From an uncultured Desulfuromonadales bacterium (lineage in GTDB: Bacteria; Desulfobacterota; Desulfuromonadia; Desulfuromonadales; Geopsychrobacteraceae): a stretch of DNA of 34,016 bases. Positions within the stretch are counted from its first letter, which is position 1; each line of letters opens with the position of its first letter. The notes under the pieces are model-generated. The model saw only the letters and a program-made list of their open reading frames with translations. It made no database searches and had not been told where the DNA came from. The translations under genes were made by a program, and so were the position numbers. Positions 1 through 6,946 of the stretch are shown piece by piece. The DNA lies in the NCBI GenBank assembly GCA_945787295.1, contig CALZHQ010000047.1:1-34016 (forward strand), written 5' to 3'.

Positions 1-1
1 T

Positions 2-1330
2 ATGACCCGCGATGAAATCATGAAAATTGTTGAAGAAAAGAATGTCCATTTTTTCCGGCTGCAGTTCGTCGACATCTTCGGCTTTATGAAAAACATTGCC
101 ATTCCGCGCAGCCAGATCAAAAAAGCCCTGGATGGGCAGATGATGTTTGACGGCTCGTCGATTGATGGCTTTGTCCGTATCAACGAGTCGGACATGTACC
201 TGAAGCCGGACTATGACACTTTTTTGCTACTTCCCTGGAGAAAGCGCGAGGGGATTAACGCCGCCCGTATCATTTGTGATGTTTACAAATCTGACGGCAC
301 CCCCTTTTCCGGCTGCCCACGCGTCAACCTGAAACGGGTACTGGCCGAAGCCAAAGAACTCGGCTATACCATGAACGTCGGTACCGAATGCGAATTTTTC
401 CTCTTTCAGGAAGATGAAAAAGGCAACCTGAAAACCGAAACCAACGATGTCGCCGGTTACTTTGAAGTTGACCCGGAGGATACCGGGATCAACTGCCGCC
501 GCGAGATCGTCGAAACCCTCGAGATGATGGGCTTTGAGGTTGAAGCGTCACACCACGAGGTCGCCGAGGGACAGCATGAAATCAACTTCAAGTACGCTGA
601 CGCCCTAACCGCCGCCGACAACACCGTCACCTTCAAGTGGGTGGTTCGCTCCATCGCCGCCAAGCACGGCTTCCACGCCTCCTTCATGCCGAAGCCGGTA
701 TTCGGCATCAACGGCTCCGGCATGCATACCAACCAGTCCCTGTTCAACCTGGATGGGACCAATGCCTTCTTTGATGAGAACGGGCCCCTCAAACTGAGCG
801 AAGTTGCTTATCAGTACATTGCCGGTATTATCAAAAACGCGCGCGGCTTTACCGCCGTGACCAACCCGCTGGTCAACTCCTACAAGCGGTTGGTTCCTGG
901 GTATGAAGCCCCGGTCTACGTGGCCTGGTCTGCCTCCAACCGCTCCGCCCTGGTGCGCATCCCGGCCTCCCGCGGCCTGAGTACCCGAACCGAGGTTCGC
1001 TGCCCCGACCCGGCCTGCAATCCCTACCTGGCACTGGCGATGATGCTCAACTCCGGCCTTGATGGGGTGAAGAACAAGCTGCAACCTCCGGCGTCTGTCA
1101 ACGTCGACATCTTCGAGATGACCCAGGCGGAGAAAAACGAGGCCGGTATCGACAGTCTGCCGGGCAGCCTGGAAGAAGCCATCACGGCGCTCCAGGAGAG
1201 CCCTCTGGCCGAAGCGACCCTCGGCAAACATATCTTCGCCAAATATGTGGAAGGAAAAAACCAGGAGTGGCATGCCTATCGTACCGCGGTGACAGACTGG
1301 GAAATTAAAACCTACATCAAAAACTACTGA
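2..1330 (+). CDS. glnA: Glutamine synthetase, type I alpha
   Basis: Makes glutamine from glutamate, ammonia and ATP in the cytoplasm; the main ammonia-assimilation enzyme. The 442-aa length, the MFDGSSIDGF motif near residue 48, NGSGMH, the NSYKRLVPGYEAP flap and the RIPASR segment are all classical GSI. Length and sequence match the Bacillus-type alpha subgroup (about 444 aa), which lacks the 25-residue insertion and the adenylylated Tyr loop of enterobacterial GlnA. Arg59, in GFVRI, corresponds to the Arg used for feedback inhibition in B. subtilis, so control by feedback rather than adenylylation is inferred. The ATG is the second base of the window, so the ribosome binding site and promoter are not visible. 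A strong hairpin follows the gene. Confidence 0.97.
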   Translation: MTRDEIMKIVEEKNVHFFRLQFVDIFGFMKNIAIPRSQIKKALDGQMMFDGSSIDGFVRINESDMYLKPDYDTFLLLPWRKREGINAARIICDVYKSDGTPFSGCPRVNLKRVLAEAKELGYTMNVGTECEFFLFQEDEKGNLKTETNDVAGYFEVDPEDTGINCRREIVETLEMMGFEVEASHHEVAEGQHEINFKYADALTAADNTVTFKWVVRSIAAKHGFHASFMPKPVFGINGSGMHTNQSLFNLDGTNAFFDENGPLKLSEVAYQYIAGIIKNARGFTAVTNPLVNSYKRLVPGYEAPVYVAWSASNRSALVRIPASRGLSTRTEVRCPDPACNPYLALAMMLNSGLDGVKNKLQPPASVNVDIFEMTQAEKNEAGIDSLPGSLEEAITALQESPLAEATLGKHIFAKYVEGKNQEWHAYRTAVTDWEIKTYIKNY

Positions 1331-1468
1331 TTCCAATCCTCAGTCTTTCTGTTGGCACTGAACCTCGATGGTCATCAGCCTGTCGTGACTCAGTACCTGA
1401 CATGGCCCGCGATGAGCTTTACATCATGTTTTAACGCTATCAGACAAGGTTGAGCTTCTCTGAATTCA

Positions 1469-1509
1469 AAAGGAAACCCCGGAATAGATGCTTTTTCGGG
1501 GTTTCCTTT
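1469..1509 (+). terminator. Rho-independent-like terminator after glnA
   Basis: A 13-bp perfect inverted repeat (AAAGGAAACCCCG at 1469-1481 and its complement at 1497-1509) encloses a 15-nt loop. The stem ends in TTT but no longer T-run follows. It separates glnA from the ECF sigma promoter at 1551. Confidence 0.75.
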
Positions 1510-1550
1510 CAGGTCAATTTAACTGCGGCAATAAAATAACTCCCGTTCCG

Positions 1551-1579
1551 GTAAACCTTTTCTCTGCTGCTTCGTCTAA
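1551..1579 (+). promoter_or_regulatory. ECF-type promoter of the sigma factor operon
   Basis: GTAAACC (1551-1557), a 15-bp spacer and CGTCTAA (1573-1579). The same boxes with the same spacing recur at 3412-3440. GTAAAC-like -35 and CGTC-containing -10 elements are typical of ECF sigma factors. Transcription would begin near 1586, about 40 nt before the sigma ATG, which suggests autoregulation. Confidence 0.75.
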
Positions 1580-1625
1580 ACGGGTATGAAACTGCGCCCC
1601 TTCTTGAACGGACAGACCTGAACTG

Positions 1626-2252
1626 ATGACTGGCGTTGACACAACTTTCCCCAATCGCTACGCTCTGCCGATGCTGGCAGACGTCGAAAAAGCACTTGTT
1701 GAACAGGCCAGAAACGGGCAGGAAAGCGCTTTTGCCCAACTGGTCGAATCACACAGTGAGAAAGTGATTCAGCTCGCCTGTAGACTGGTCGGCAATCGCT
1801 CTGAGGCCGAGGAGATCAGCCAGGAAGCGTTTCTGCGCCTGTTCAAATCATTGTCGACCTTTCGCGGCGACAGCAGCGTCGGCACCTGGCTCTACCGGAC
1901 CGTCAGCCGGTTGGCGATCGATCATCTGCGCCGGGAGCAGATAAAACGGAAGCTGTTCTTTTTCCGTAGCGACGAACGGCAGGCCGACCCGGTTGAATTC
2001 GCGGTCGATCCAGCGGCGTCTCCGCACGAACATCTCCAAGCGCAGGAAACCGCGCAACAGCTGCAACAACTGCTGAAGCGGCTACCGGCCAGGCAAAAAG
2101 CGGTCTTTGTCCTGCGGCACATGGAAGGTTTGCCATTGAAAGAGATCGCCGCAGTGCTCGATTTAAGTGAAGGGACCGTTAAAGCTCACCTGCACCGGGC
2201 CGTCACACTGTTCCGTAACGAGTTTAAGGAGACAAAGGAGAATGTCTCATGA
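1626..2252 (+). CDS. RNA polymerase ECF sigma factor
   Basis: Directs RNA polymerase to a small regulon. Region 2 is seen around residues 30-100 (EEISQEAFLRLF, TWLYRTVSRLAIDHLRRE), followed by a variable linker, then region 4 around residues 140-195 (RLPARQKAVFVLRH, the helix-turn-helix with LKEIAAVLDLSEGTVKAHLHRA). There is no region 1 or 3, as expected for group IV sigmas. The ATG at 1626 has no clear Shine-Dalgarno; the ATG at 1671 (MLADVEK) is an alternative that better fits the usual ECF start. It is the first gene of a four-gene run with ATGA or GTGA overlaps and lies downstream of an ECF-type promoter repeated at 3412, so it is probably self-activating. The adjacent membrane zinc-finger protein is its likely anti-sigma. 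Confidence 0.93.
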   Translation: MTGVDTTFPNRYALPMLADVEKALVEQARNGQESAFAQLVESHSEKVIQLACRLVGNRSEAEEISQEAFLRLFKSLSTFRGDSSVGTWLYRTVSRLAIDHLRREQIKRKLFFFRSDERQADPVEFAVDPAASPHEHLQAQETAQQLQQLLKRLPARQKAVFVLRHMEGLPLKEIAAVLDLSEGTVKAHLHRAVTLFRNEFKETKENVS

Positions 2253-2695
2253 CAGATCAAAACCGTTGTGACCAACAGCAATTGACCCTCTACTATTACA
2301 ACGAGTTAGCAAATGACGCTTTGCAGCAGGTAGAGAATCACCTCAATGGGTGTAGAGAATGCCGGACCACTCTCGAACAGCTCAAGGCGAGTCTGGCGAC
2401 AATACCGATAACCAAGCTGGAGCTTGATTCTGCAGAAAAACACCGCTTTACCGAGCAGGTGATGGCTGCAACCAAATCATCACGCCCGTGGCGAAAGCCG
2501 ATCTGGGCCAGCACTCTGGCTGCGGGCGCAGCCGTGGTGCTGGCAATTATCATCATGCCGACGTCCCAACAACCGCTGGAAAAACATAATCCGGCCCTGG
2601 CCGAGATTGAAGTTCTGGAACAGCTTGAGCTGCTGCAGGACCTCGACATCCTGCAGGATCTTGAGTTGCTGGAAGCCCTGGAGGATCTGGGGTGA
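2249..2695 (+). CDS. Membrane anti-sigma factor, zf-HC2 type
   Basis: Likely sequesters the upstream ECF sigma. The N-terminal cytoplasmic part carries a zinc-binding ZAS pattern, Cys7 and His31-x3-Cys35-x2-Cys38, the hallmark of zf-HC2 anti-sigmas. A single membrane helix is seen at about residues 86-103. The periplasmic tail (about 105-148) is very unusual: residues 119-148 are almost entirely Leu, Glu and Asp (LEQLELLQDLDILQDLELL). A related run occurs in the next gene's secreted product. The start overlaps the sigma stop by 4 nt (ATGA), implying translational coupling. The anti-sigma role is inferred from domain and position; the function of the acidic tail is unknown but it is a candidate sensor surface. 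Confidence 0.85.
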   Translation: MTDQNRCDQQQLTLYYYNELANDALQQVENHLNGCRECRTTLEQLKASLATIPITKLELDSAEKHRFTEQVMAATKSSRPWRKPIWASTLAAGAAVVLAIIIMPTSQQPLEKHNPALAEIEVLEQLELLQDLDILQDLELLEALEDLG

Positions 2696-2901
2696 AAAAA
2701 TCCTACGTCACCCTCTCCTTCCTGTTTCTGCTGCTGGCGGCAAATCCCTGTTTGGCGAGCGACACGGATAGCACAACCACGGTAATTCAGCAGGAATTGA
2801 GTGCTGAAGACCGAGAGCTGCTGGAGATGCTGGAACTGCTCGAAATACTGGAGCTGTTAGACAATATGGAAGAGGTCGCAGCCCTGGAGGACAACCAATG
2901 A
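2692..2901 (+). CDS. Small secreted acidic Leu/Glu-rich protein
   Basis: A 69-aa protein with no family I recognise. Residues 1-22 are a clean signal peptide (KK, then a Leu-rich core, cleavage near CLA-S). The mature part of about 47 residues is strongly acidic, with roughly fifteen Asp/Glu and one Arg, and contains an amphipathic LELLEILELL run like the periplasmic tail of the anti-sigma. It starts with GTG overlapping the anti-sigma stop (GTGA) and ends overlapping the next gene (ATGA), so it is a true member of the operon despite its size. A role as periplasmic ligand or competitor for the anti-sigma or for the basic DUF3106 protein is inference. Confidence 0.75.
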   Translation: MKKSYVTLSFLFLLLAANPCLASDTDSTTTVIQQELSAEDRELLEMLELLEILELLDNMEEVAALEDNQ

Positions 2902-3359
2902 AACATCGAATCCTGATCCTGACCTTGTTACTGCTGATCGCCTTGTTCGGTTCAGCGATCGCCGAAAGCCAAGCGCCGCAACTGAGCGAGCAGCAGGCAG
3001 AGGCGCTCAAACGCTGGCAACAGCTGACTCCCGAGCAGCGTGAAACATTGCGCGAGCGCTATCGCAATTTCCAAGCCCTGCCCCAGGAACAAAAACAGCG
3101 CATCCGCGAGCGTTTGAAAACTTTCCGCAAGCTACCGGCTGAAGAGCGGGAACTTATCAGGCAACGCTTCGAACGCTGGAAGAGGTTATCTCCGGAACAA
3201 AAACAGAAACTCCGCATTGCACGTCAGCGATTTCAAAAAATGTCTTTGGAGGAGAAACAGGAACTGCGTCGCGAATTCCGCCAGATGCGCCAACTGCCTC
3301 CCGCAGAAAGAATGCAGCGAAGAAATGAGTTGCGCCAGCAGTACAAAAGAAAGCGCTGA
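2898..3359 (+). CDS. DUF3106 family secreted basic protein
   Basis: A 153-aa protein with a signal peptide (about residues 1-22, ending AIAES). The mature chain consists of repeated helical units of the form W/F-x-x-L-(S/T/P)-x-E-x-R/K (QQLTPEQRETLRERY, KRLSPEQKQKLR, RQLPPAERMQRR), the DUF3106 pattern. It is extremely rich in Arg, Lys, Gln and Glu, with a net positive charge and no Cys. The biochemical role of DUF3106 is not known. The repeated LxxEQ helical design recalls periplasmic CpxP/Spy/ZraP-like sensors, but I see no proof of homology. Last gene of the ECF operon, overlapping its neighbour by 4 nt and followed by a strong terminator. Confidence 0.85.
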   Translation: MKHRILILTLLLLIALFGSAIAESQAPQLSEQQAEALKRWQQLTPEQRETLRERYRNFQALPQEQKQRIRERLKTFRKLPAEERELIRQRFERWKRLSPEQKQKLRIARQRFQKMSLEEKQELRREFRQMRQLPPAERMQRRNELRQQYKRKR

Positions 3360-3376
3360 AAACGTAACATCCCCAC

Positions 3377-3402
3377 AGGGCCGGCTTTCCGGCCCTTTTT
3401 TT
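3377..3402 (+). terminator. Intrinsic terminator of the ECF operon
   Basis: AGGGCCGG (3377-3384) pairs perfectly with CCGGCCCT (3389-3396) around a 4-nt loop, and the stem runs into seven T residues. It isolates the operon from the second ECF promoter at 3412. Confidence 0.92.
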
Positions 3403-3411
3403 CATTTCCTT

Positions 3412-3440
3412 GTAAACCTTTCCTCCCCGGCTTCGTCTAA
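3412..3440 (+). promoter_or_regulatory. Second ECF-type promoter, for the repeat protein
   Basis: GTAAACC (3412-3418), a 15-bp spacer ending in GCTT, and CGTCTAA (3434-3440). Boxes and spacing are identical to 1551-1579. Predicted start near 3447, about 38 nt before the ATG at 3485. The same ECF sigma probably drives both. Confidence 0.75.
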
Positions 3441-3484
3441 TCCATTAAACACAGCCCCAGTCAAGCTTACAGAGGAGGAAAACC

Positions 3485-3904
3485 ATGAAATCATTATTAC
3501 TGCTGCTCGTTGCCCTGACCGCCTGCTTCACCCTGCCAACCTTCGCGGAAGCCAAACTGACCCGCGCCGAGGTTCGCGAACACCGCGTCGACCGTCATCA
3601 GGAGCGCAAGAGTTATCGCAGCGACCGACGCGGTGACCGGCAGGATTTCCGCCAGGAACGACGCTCGGACAAGCGGGAATTCCGTGGCGAGATGCACGAG
3701 AACCGGCAGGCGCTGCGGGCTGCCGACTCTCCGGCAGAGCGGCGTGAAGTCCGGCAGGAGATCCGTGCTGACAAGCAGGATTTTCGTATCGATCGGCATG
3801 AGGATCGTCAGGATTTCCGCCAGGAGAATCGGCAAGACCGACAGGAGTTCAGACAGGAGCGGCGGGAAGATCGAAGAGAGTTTCGTGAGGATATTATCGA
3901 CTGA
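3485..3904 (+). CDS. Secreted basic 11-residue-repeat protein
   Basis: A 139-aa protein not matching a family I can name. A signal peptide (about 1-23, ending FAEA) is followed by a highly charged region with a period of 11 residues, seen as DRQDFRQERRS, DKREFRGEMHE, DKQDFRIDRHE, DRQDFRQENRQ, DRQEFRQERRE and DRREFREDIID. One aromatic or Leu per unit is framed by Arg, Gln, Asp and Glu. An 11-residue period suits a long, slightly right-handed helix or coiled coil. A good Shine-Dalgarno (GAGGAGG) lies 6-8 nt before the ATG. It has its own ECF-type promoter and is therefore a probable effector of the upstream sigma factor. An envelope or polyanion-binding role is only a guess. Confidence 0.85.
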   Translation: MKSLLLLLVALTACFTLPTFAEAKLTRAEVREHRVDRHQERKSYRSDRRGDRQDFRQERRSDKREFRGEMHENRQALRAADSPAERREVRQEIRADKQDFRIDRHEDRQDFRQENRQDRQEFRQERREDRREFREDIID

Positions 3905-3932
3905 GCGAAGTTTAATACGTAAACTATTTTTC

Positions 3933-3994
3933 ACCACAGGAGCACAGAGAGGATGATTTCATTTTCCTCTCTGTGCTCCCAGAGCCTCTGTGGT
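3933..3994. repeat. Long hairpin, CACCACAG-type intergenic repeat
   Basis: A 15-bp perfect inverted repeat (3939-3953 with 3965-3979, 11-nt loop) lies inside outer arms ACCACAG (3933-3939) and CTGTGGT (3988-3994). It lies between convergent genes and probably works as a bidirectional terminator. A structure of similar type occurs at 20153-20232. Confidence 0.7.
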
Positions 3995-4011
3995 TCGATA
4001 CGCTTGATAAT

Positions 4012-5136
4012 TCACGGTTCCAATTTCAGCAATTCATCCACCGGCACATAGTCCATATCAAAGGCATCAGCGACCCCCTTGTAGCAGACGACGCCATCCA
4101 CCACGTTGAAACCCTCACGGATACCGGCATCATTTCGAGCCACTGCTTTCCAGCCCTGGTTGGCGATCCGTACCGCGTAAGGCAGGGTCGCATTGGTCAA
4201 TGCCATGGTCGACGTCAAAGGGACAGCCCCCGGCATATTGGCGACGCAGTAGTGCACGATACCATCGACTTCGTAGATCGGCTCACGGTGCGTGGTCGCC
4301 TTGGAGGTCTCGAAGCAGCCGCCCTGATCGATGGCGACATCGACCAGCACCGCACCTTTTTTCATCGTCTTCAACATCTCCCTGGTGACCAGCTTGGGCG
4401 CCTTGGCCCCATGCAGCAGGACCGCACCGATCACGACATCGGCCTCCTGCACCAGTTCACGTATCGTAGCTGGCGAGGACATCATCGGGAAACAGTTCTT
4501 CGGCATGATTTCCGACAGATAGCGCAAGCGATTGAGATTCATGTCGAGCAGGTAAACCTTGGCCCCCAGACCACAGGCCATTTCAGCGGCATGGGTACCG
4601 ACAACACCGCCACCGATGACCAGCACTGTCGCCGGCGCAACTCCCGGCACCCCGCCCATCAGAATGCCCCGCCCCCCCTGGGAGCGCTCAATATACTTGG
4701 CGGCCTGCTGGGCCGCCATCCGCCCGGCGACTTCACTCATCGGCGTCAGCAACGGCAAACTGCCGTCCGGGTTAACAATGGTTTCGTAGGCGATGCAAAT
4801 CGCTTTGCGCTCCATCATTGCCCGGGTCAACTCTTCGGAAGCGGCAAAATGGAAATAGGTGAACAGGATCTGCCCTTCGCGGATCAGCGGATACTCACTC
4901 GGCTGCGGCTCCTTGACATGCATGACCATTTCCGACTTGTTATAAACTTCTTCCGGGCCGGTGGCAATTTCGGCGCCAGCACGGATGTAATCAGCATCAC
5001 TGAAACCACTGCCGTCTCCGGCAGTCGTTTCCACCAACACCTGATGACCATTGGTCTTCAGCACCTCAACCCCGGCCGGGGTCATGCAAACACGATTTTC
5101 TTCGGTTTTGATCTCTTTAAGAATTCCGACGATCAT
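4012..5136 (-). CDS. ald: Alanine dehydrogenase
   Basis: Interconverts L-alanine with pyruvate, ammonia and NADH. The ATG at 5136 gives 374 aa; its Shine-Dalgarno AAGGAG is 6 nt upstream, whereas a TTG at 5142 would abut it. With this start the catalytic residues fall exactly on the numbering known for mycobacterial Ald: Lys75 in HVKEP, His96 in FTYFHF and Asp270 in AIDQG. The Rossmann NAD site is GGGVVGTHAAEMA, around residues 176-188. The gene is divergent from an Lrp/AsnC regulator, the usual arrangement in which Lrp responds to alanine or a related amino acid and controls ald. In an anaerobe it may supply or consume alanine nitrogen alongside GlnA. Confidence 0.96.
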   Translation of the reverse strand: MIVGILKEIKTEENRVCMTPAGVEVLKTNGHQVLVETTAGDGSGFSDADYIRAGAEIATGPEEVYNKSEMVMHVKEPQPSEYPLIREGQILFTYFHFAASEELTRAMMERKAICIAYETIVNPDGSLPLLTPMSEVAGRMAAQQAAKYIERSQGGRGILMGGVPGVAPATVLVIGGGVVGTHAAEMACGLGAKVYLLDMNLNRLRYLSEIMPKNCFPMMSSPATIRELVQEADVVIGAVLLHGAKAPKLVTREMLKTMKKGAVLVDVAIDQGGCFETSKATTHREPIYEVDGIVHYCVANMPGAVPLTSTMALTNATLPYAVRIANQGWKAVARNDAGIREGFNVVDGVVCYKGVADAFDMDYVPVDELLKLEP

Positions 5137-5218
5137 TGGCAACTCCTTAGTGACACATGACGACGCAATAAACTAATAAAGTAATTTTAGCAGCAGATTA
5201 TGAAAATTTTCCTGCAAT

Positions 5219-5238
5219 TTTCACTACTTTTTCACTAC
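5219..5238. promoter_or_regulatory. Tandem direct repeat in the ald/lrp intergenic region
   Basis: TTTCACTAC occurs at 5219-5227 and again at 5230-5238, 11 bp apart or about one helical turn, within an AT-rich 134-bp divergent promoter region. Such phasing fits an Lrp-type regulator binding one face of DNA; the assignment is inference. Confidence 0.4.
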
Positions 5239-5270
5239 TCAAAAACAGATCCTTCGACTAATATGAAAAA

Positions 5271-5750
5271 ATGACTCAGAATCTGCAAAAATATCAAATC
5301 GACGGACTGGATCGAAAGATTCTCGCCGCCCTGCAGGAGGATGGCCGTCTAAGCAACGTGCAATTGGCGGAAAAGGTGGGCCTCTCAGAATCGGCCTGCC
5401 TGCGTCGGGTGAGGTTGCTGGAAAAAAGCCGCATCATCGATCGCTATGTGATGCTGATCGATCAAACTGCGATCGGCAAACCGGGAACGGTTTTCGTCAG
5501 GGTCACCCTGGAGGGGCAGCAGCAGGAGAAGCTGCAGCGGTTTGAAACAGAGATCGGTAAAGTCAAAGATGTGCTGGAATGTTACCTGATGTCAGGAGAC
5601 AGCGACTACTTGCTACGGGTCATTGTCCGTGATAATGAGGACTACATGCGCATTCACAACCGCCTGACCAGTCTGCCCGGGGTGCTGCGAGTACAATCCT
5701 CGTTTGCCCTGAAAACGGTGGTCCGGAAAACCGAGCTGCCGCTGGAATAA
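5271..5750 (+). CDS. Lrp/AsnC family transcriptional regulator
   Basis: A DNA-binding regulator that usually senses an amino acid. Residues 10-60 form the winged helix-turn-helix (LDRKILAALQEDGRLSNVQL, then VGLSESACLRRVRLLE). Residues about 75-155 are the RAM/AsnC effector domain (TVFVRVTLEG, VLECYLMSGDSDYLLRV). At 159 aa it has normal family length. It is divergent from ald, with a direct repeat between them, so it very likely regulates ald and perhaps itself. It ends 11 bp before the convergent ccdA gene with no obvious terminator between them. No strong Shine-Dalgarno is seen before the ATG. Confidence 0.93.
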   Translation: MTQNLQKYQIDGLDRKILAALQEDGRLSNVQLAEKVGLSESACLRRVRLLEKSRIIDRYVMLIDQTAIGKPGTVFVRVTLEGQQQEKLQRFETEIGKVKDVLECYLMSGDSDYLLRVIVRDNEDYMRIHNRLTSLPGVLRVQSSFALKTVVRKTELPLE

Positions 5751-5761
5751 GATCTTGGCGA

Positions 5762-6427
5762 TCAGAACGAGCTGAAGCCGATGGTCAGCATACCGGCAGT
5801 GAGGATGTAAACGCCAAAAGCGATCAGCAACATACTGCTGACCAGCCGAATCGCCAGCGGGTGGCGATTGATGATGCGGATTTTCTGTCGCAGCGTCTGA
5901 CTCGCGTAACCGACCAGCAGCATCGGGATGGCAAAGCCAAGGGAATAAAAAGCGAGCAGGAGGAGTCCAAACGACAGCTTGCCCTCTGTCGCAACCAGCG
6001 CCAGCACACCTGAGAGCATCGCCCCGACACAGGGAATCCAGACCAGCCCGAGGGTCAACCCCATGACCAGCCCCGACCAGCGCCCGCCACTGGTCGTTTG
6101 AATCTGCGCCAGGCCGGAGAGGTTTTTAAACAGATTAATGTCGAACAACATCAGTACGCCGAACAGAATCACCACCACGCCAGCTATTTTTTCCAGTACC
6201 GGGATATAGCCTGCAACCGCCCCGCCGAAAATCGATGACACAACTCCCATCGCCATAAAGCTCAGACTCAGTCCGAGTACGATTAACAGCGGCCGGCTCC
6301 AGTGATCTTCTTTCGTCCCGGTGACAATGATCGGCACCACCGGCAGCACACAGGGCGAAGCAACACTGGCTAAGCCAGCCAGTACTGCCATCAGGAATGA
6401 TGTCAAACTTAAATCAACCGGAGTCAT
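5762..6427 (-). CDS. ccdA: CcdA-type thiol-disulfide transporter
   Basis: An inner-membrane protein of 221 aa with six predicted helices. It carries the two reactive cysteines of the CcdA/DsbD family in typical Pro contexts: Cys26 in SPCVLP (helix 1) and Cys133 in WIPCVGA (helix 4). It passes electrons from cytoplasmic thioredoxin to periplasmic thiol proteins, for example in cytochrome c maturation. It follows a thioredoxin-like lipoprotein gene by 8 nt on the same strand, so that lipoprotein is the likely periplasmic partner. Function is known for the family; the substrate here is inferred. Confidence 0.93.
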   Translation of the reverse strand: MTPVDLSLTSFLMAVLAGLASVASPCVLPVVPIIVTGTKEDHWSRPLLIVLGLSLSFMAMGVVSSIFGGAVAGYIPVLEKIAGVVVILFGVLMLFDINLFKNLSGLAQIQTTSGGRWSGLVMGLTLGLVWIPCVGAMLSGVLALVATEGKLSFGLLLLAFYSLGFAIPMLLVGYASQTLRQKIRIINRHPLAIRLVSSMLLIAFGVYILTAGMLTIGFSSF

Positions 6428-6435
6428 CAGACAGA

Positions 6436-6870
6436 TCAGTTCGGAATGGTCTGCAGCAGTTCGCGAACTTTTTCCGCCGGATTAACTCCGGGTGGCAACC
6501 GCTTGAGCTCTTTACCACTGGCATCAGCCAACAACAGCGACGGCAGACCCCGGATACCGTAAGCATAAAAATACTGCCGGTCATCAGGAACGGTGGTTTG
6601 CACATAACGCACGTTGACCTTGCCTTTGAGCTCCCCTTCCATCCCTTGCAAAATCGAATTCTGCATCCGGCAAGGACCGCCGTTGGGATCGAGAAAAAAG
6701 ACCAGGGAATGCTCGCTAGCTGCGGTCGTTTGAGAAGCAATAGATGGCGCCGGGGTACTGACACCGGTTGGAGTTGCGTTTTGCCGTTGGGAGGACTTGG
6801 AAATTTGTGGATCTTCAGTACAGGCAAACAACAGCAGCAACATCGAGGCAAAAAGTAGTTTTTTCAACAT
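6436..6870 (-). CDS. Thioredoxin-like lipoprotein with one active-site Cys
   Basis: A 144-aa periplasmic lipoprotein. The ATG at 6870 is preceded by GGAG at a good distance; an upstream extension to 6912 lacks a ribosome site. Residues 1-16 plus Cys17 form a lipobox (LLFAC), followed by a Ser/Thr/Gln/Pro-rich linker to about residue 52, then a thioredoxin fold. The active-site segment reads NGGPCRMQ: the second Cys (Cys67) is kept, but the first Cys of CGPC is Gly64. The cis-Pro loop is seen as GLPSLLL. It lies in an operon with ccdA. The loss of the nucleophilic Cys argues against a simple disulfide reductase and for a monothiol or binding role. Confidence 0.85.
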   Translation of the reverse strand: MLKKLLFASMLLLLFACTEDPQISKSSQRQNATPTGVSTPAPSIASQTTAASEHSLVFFLDPNGGPCRMQNSILQGMEGELKGKVNVRYVQTTVPDDRQYFYAYGIRGLPSLLLADASGKELKRLPPGVNPAEKVRELLQTIPN

Positions 6871-6946
6871 AAATAGCTCCGCAAAAAAGACTTTAATTAT
6901 TCGAGCTTCCAAATATATCTATTTTGCGGTTTGCATGCAAGTTAGT

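Noticed and set aside
605..1336. Minus-strand frame opposite glnA
   Set aside because: Shadow frame under a highly conserved enzyme.
3973..5160. Long plus-strand frame (about 395 aa) opposite alanine dehydrogenase
   Set aside because: The His/Arg/Gln-rich composition is typical of the antisense of a GC-rich gene. Ald on the minus strand has all catalytic residues.
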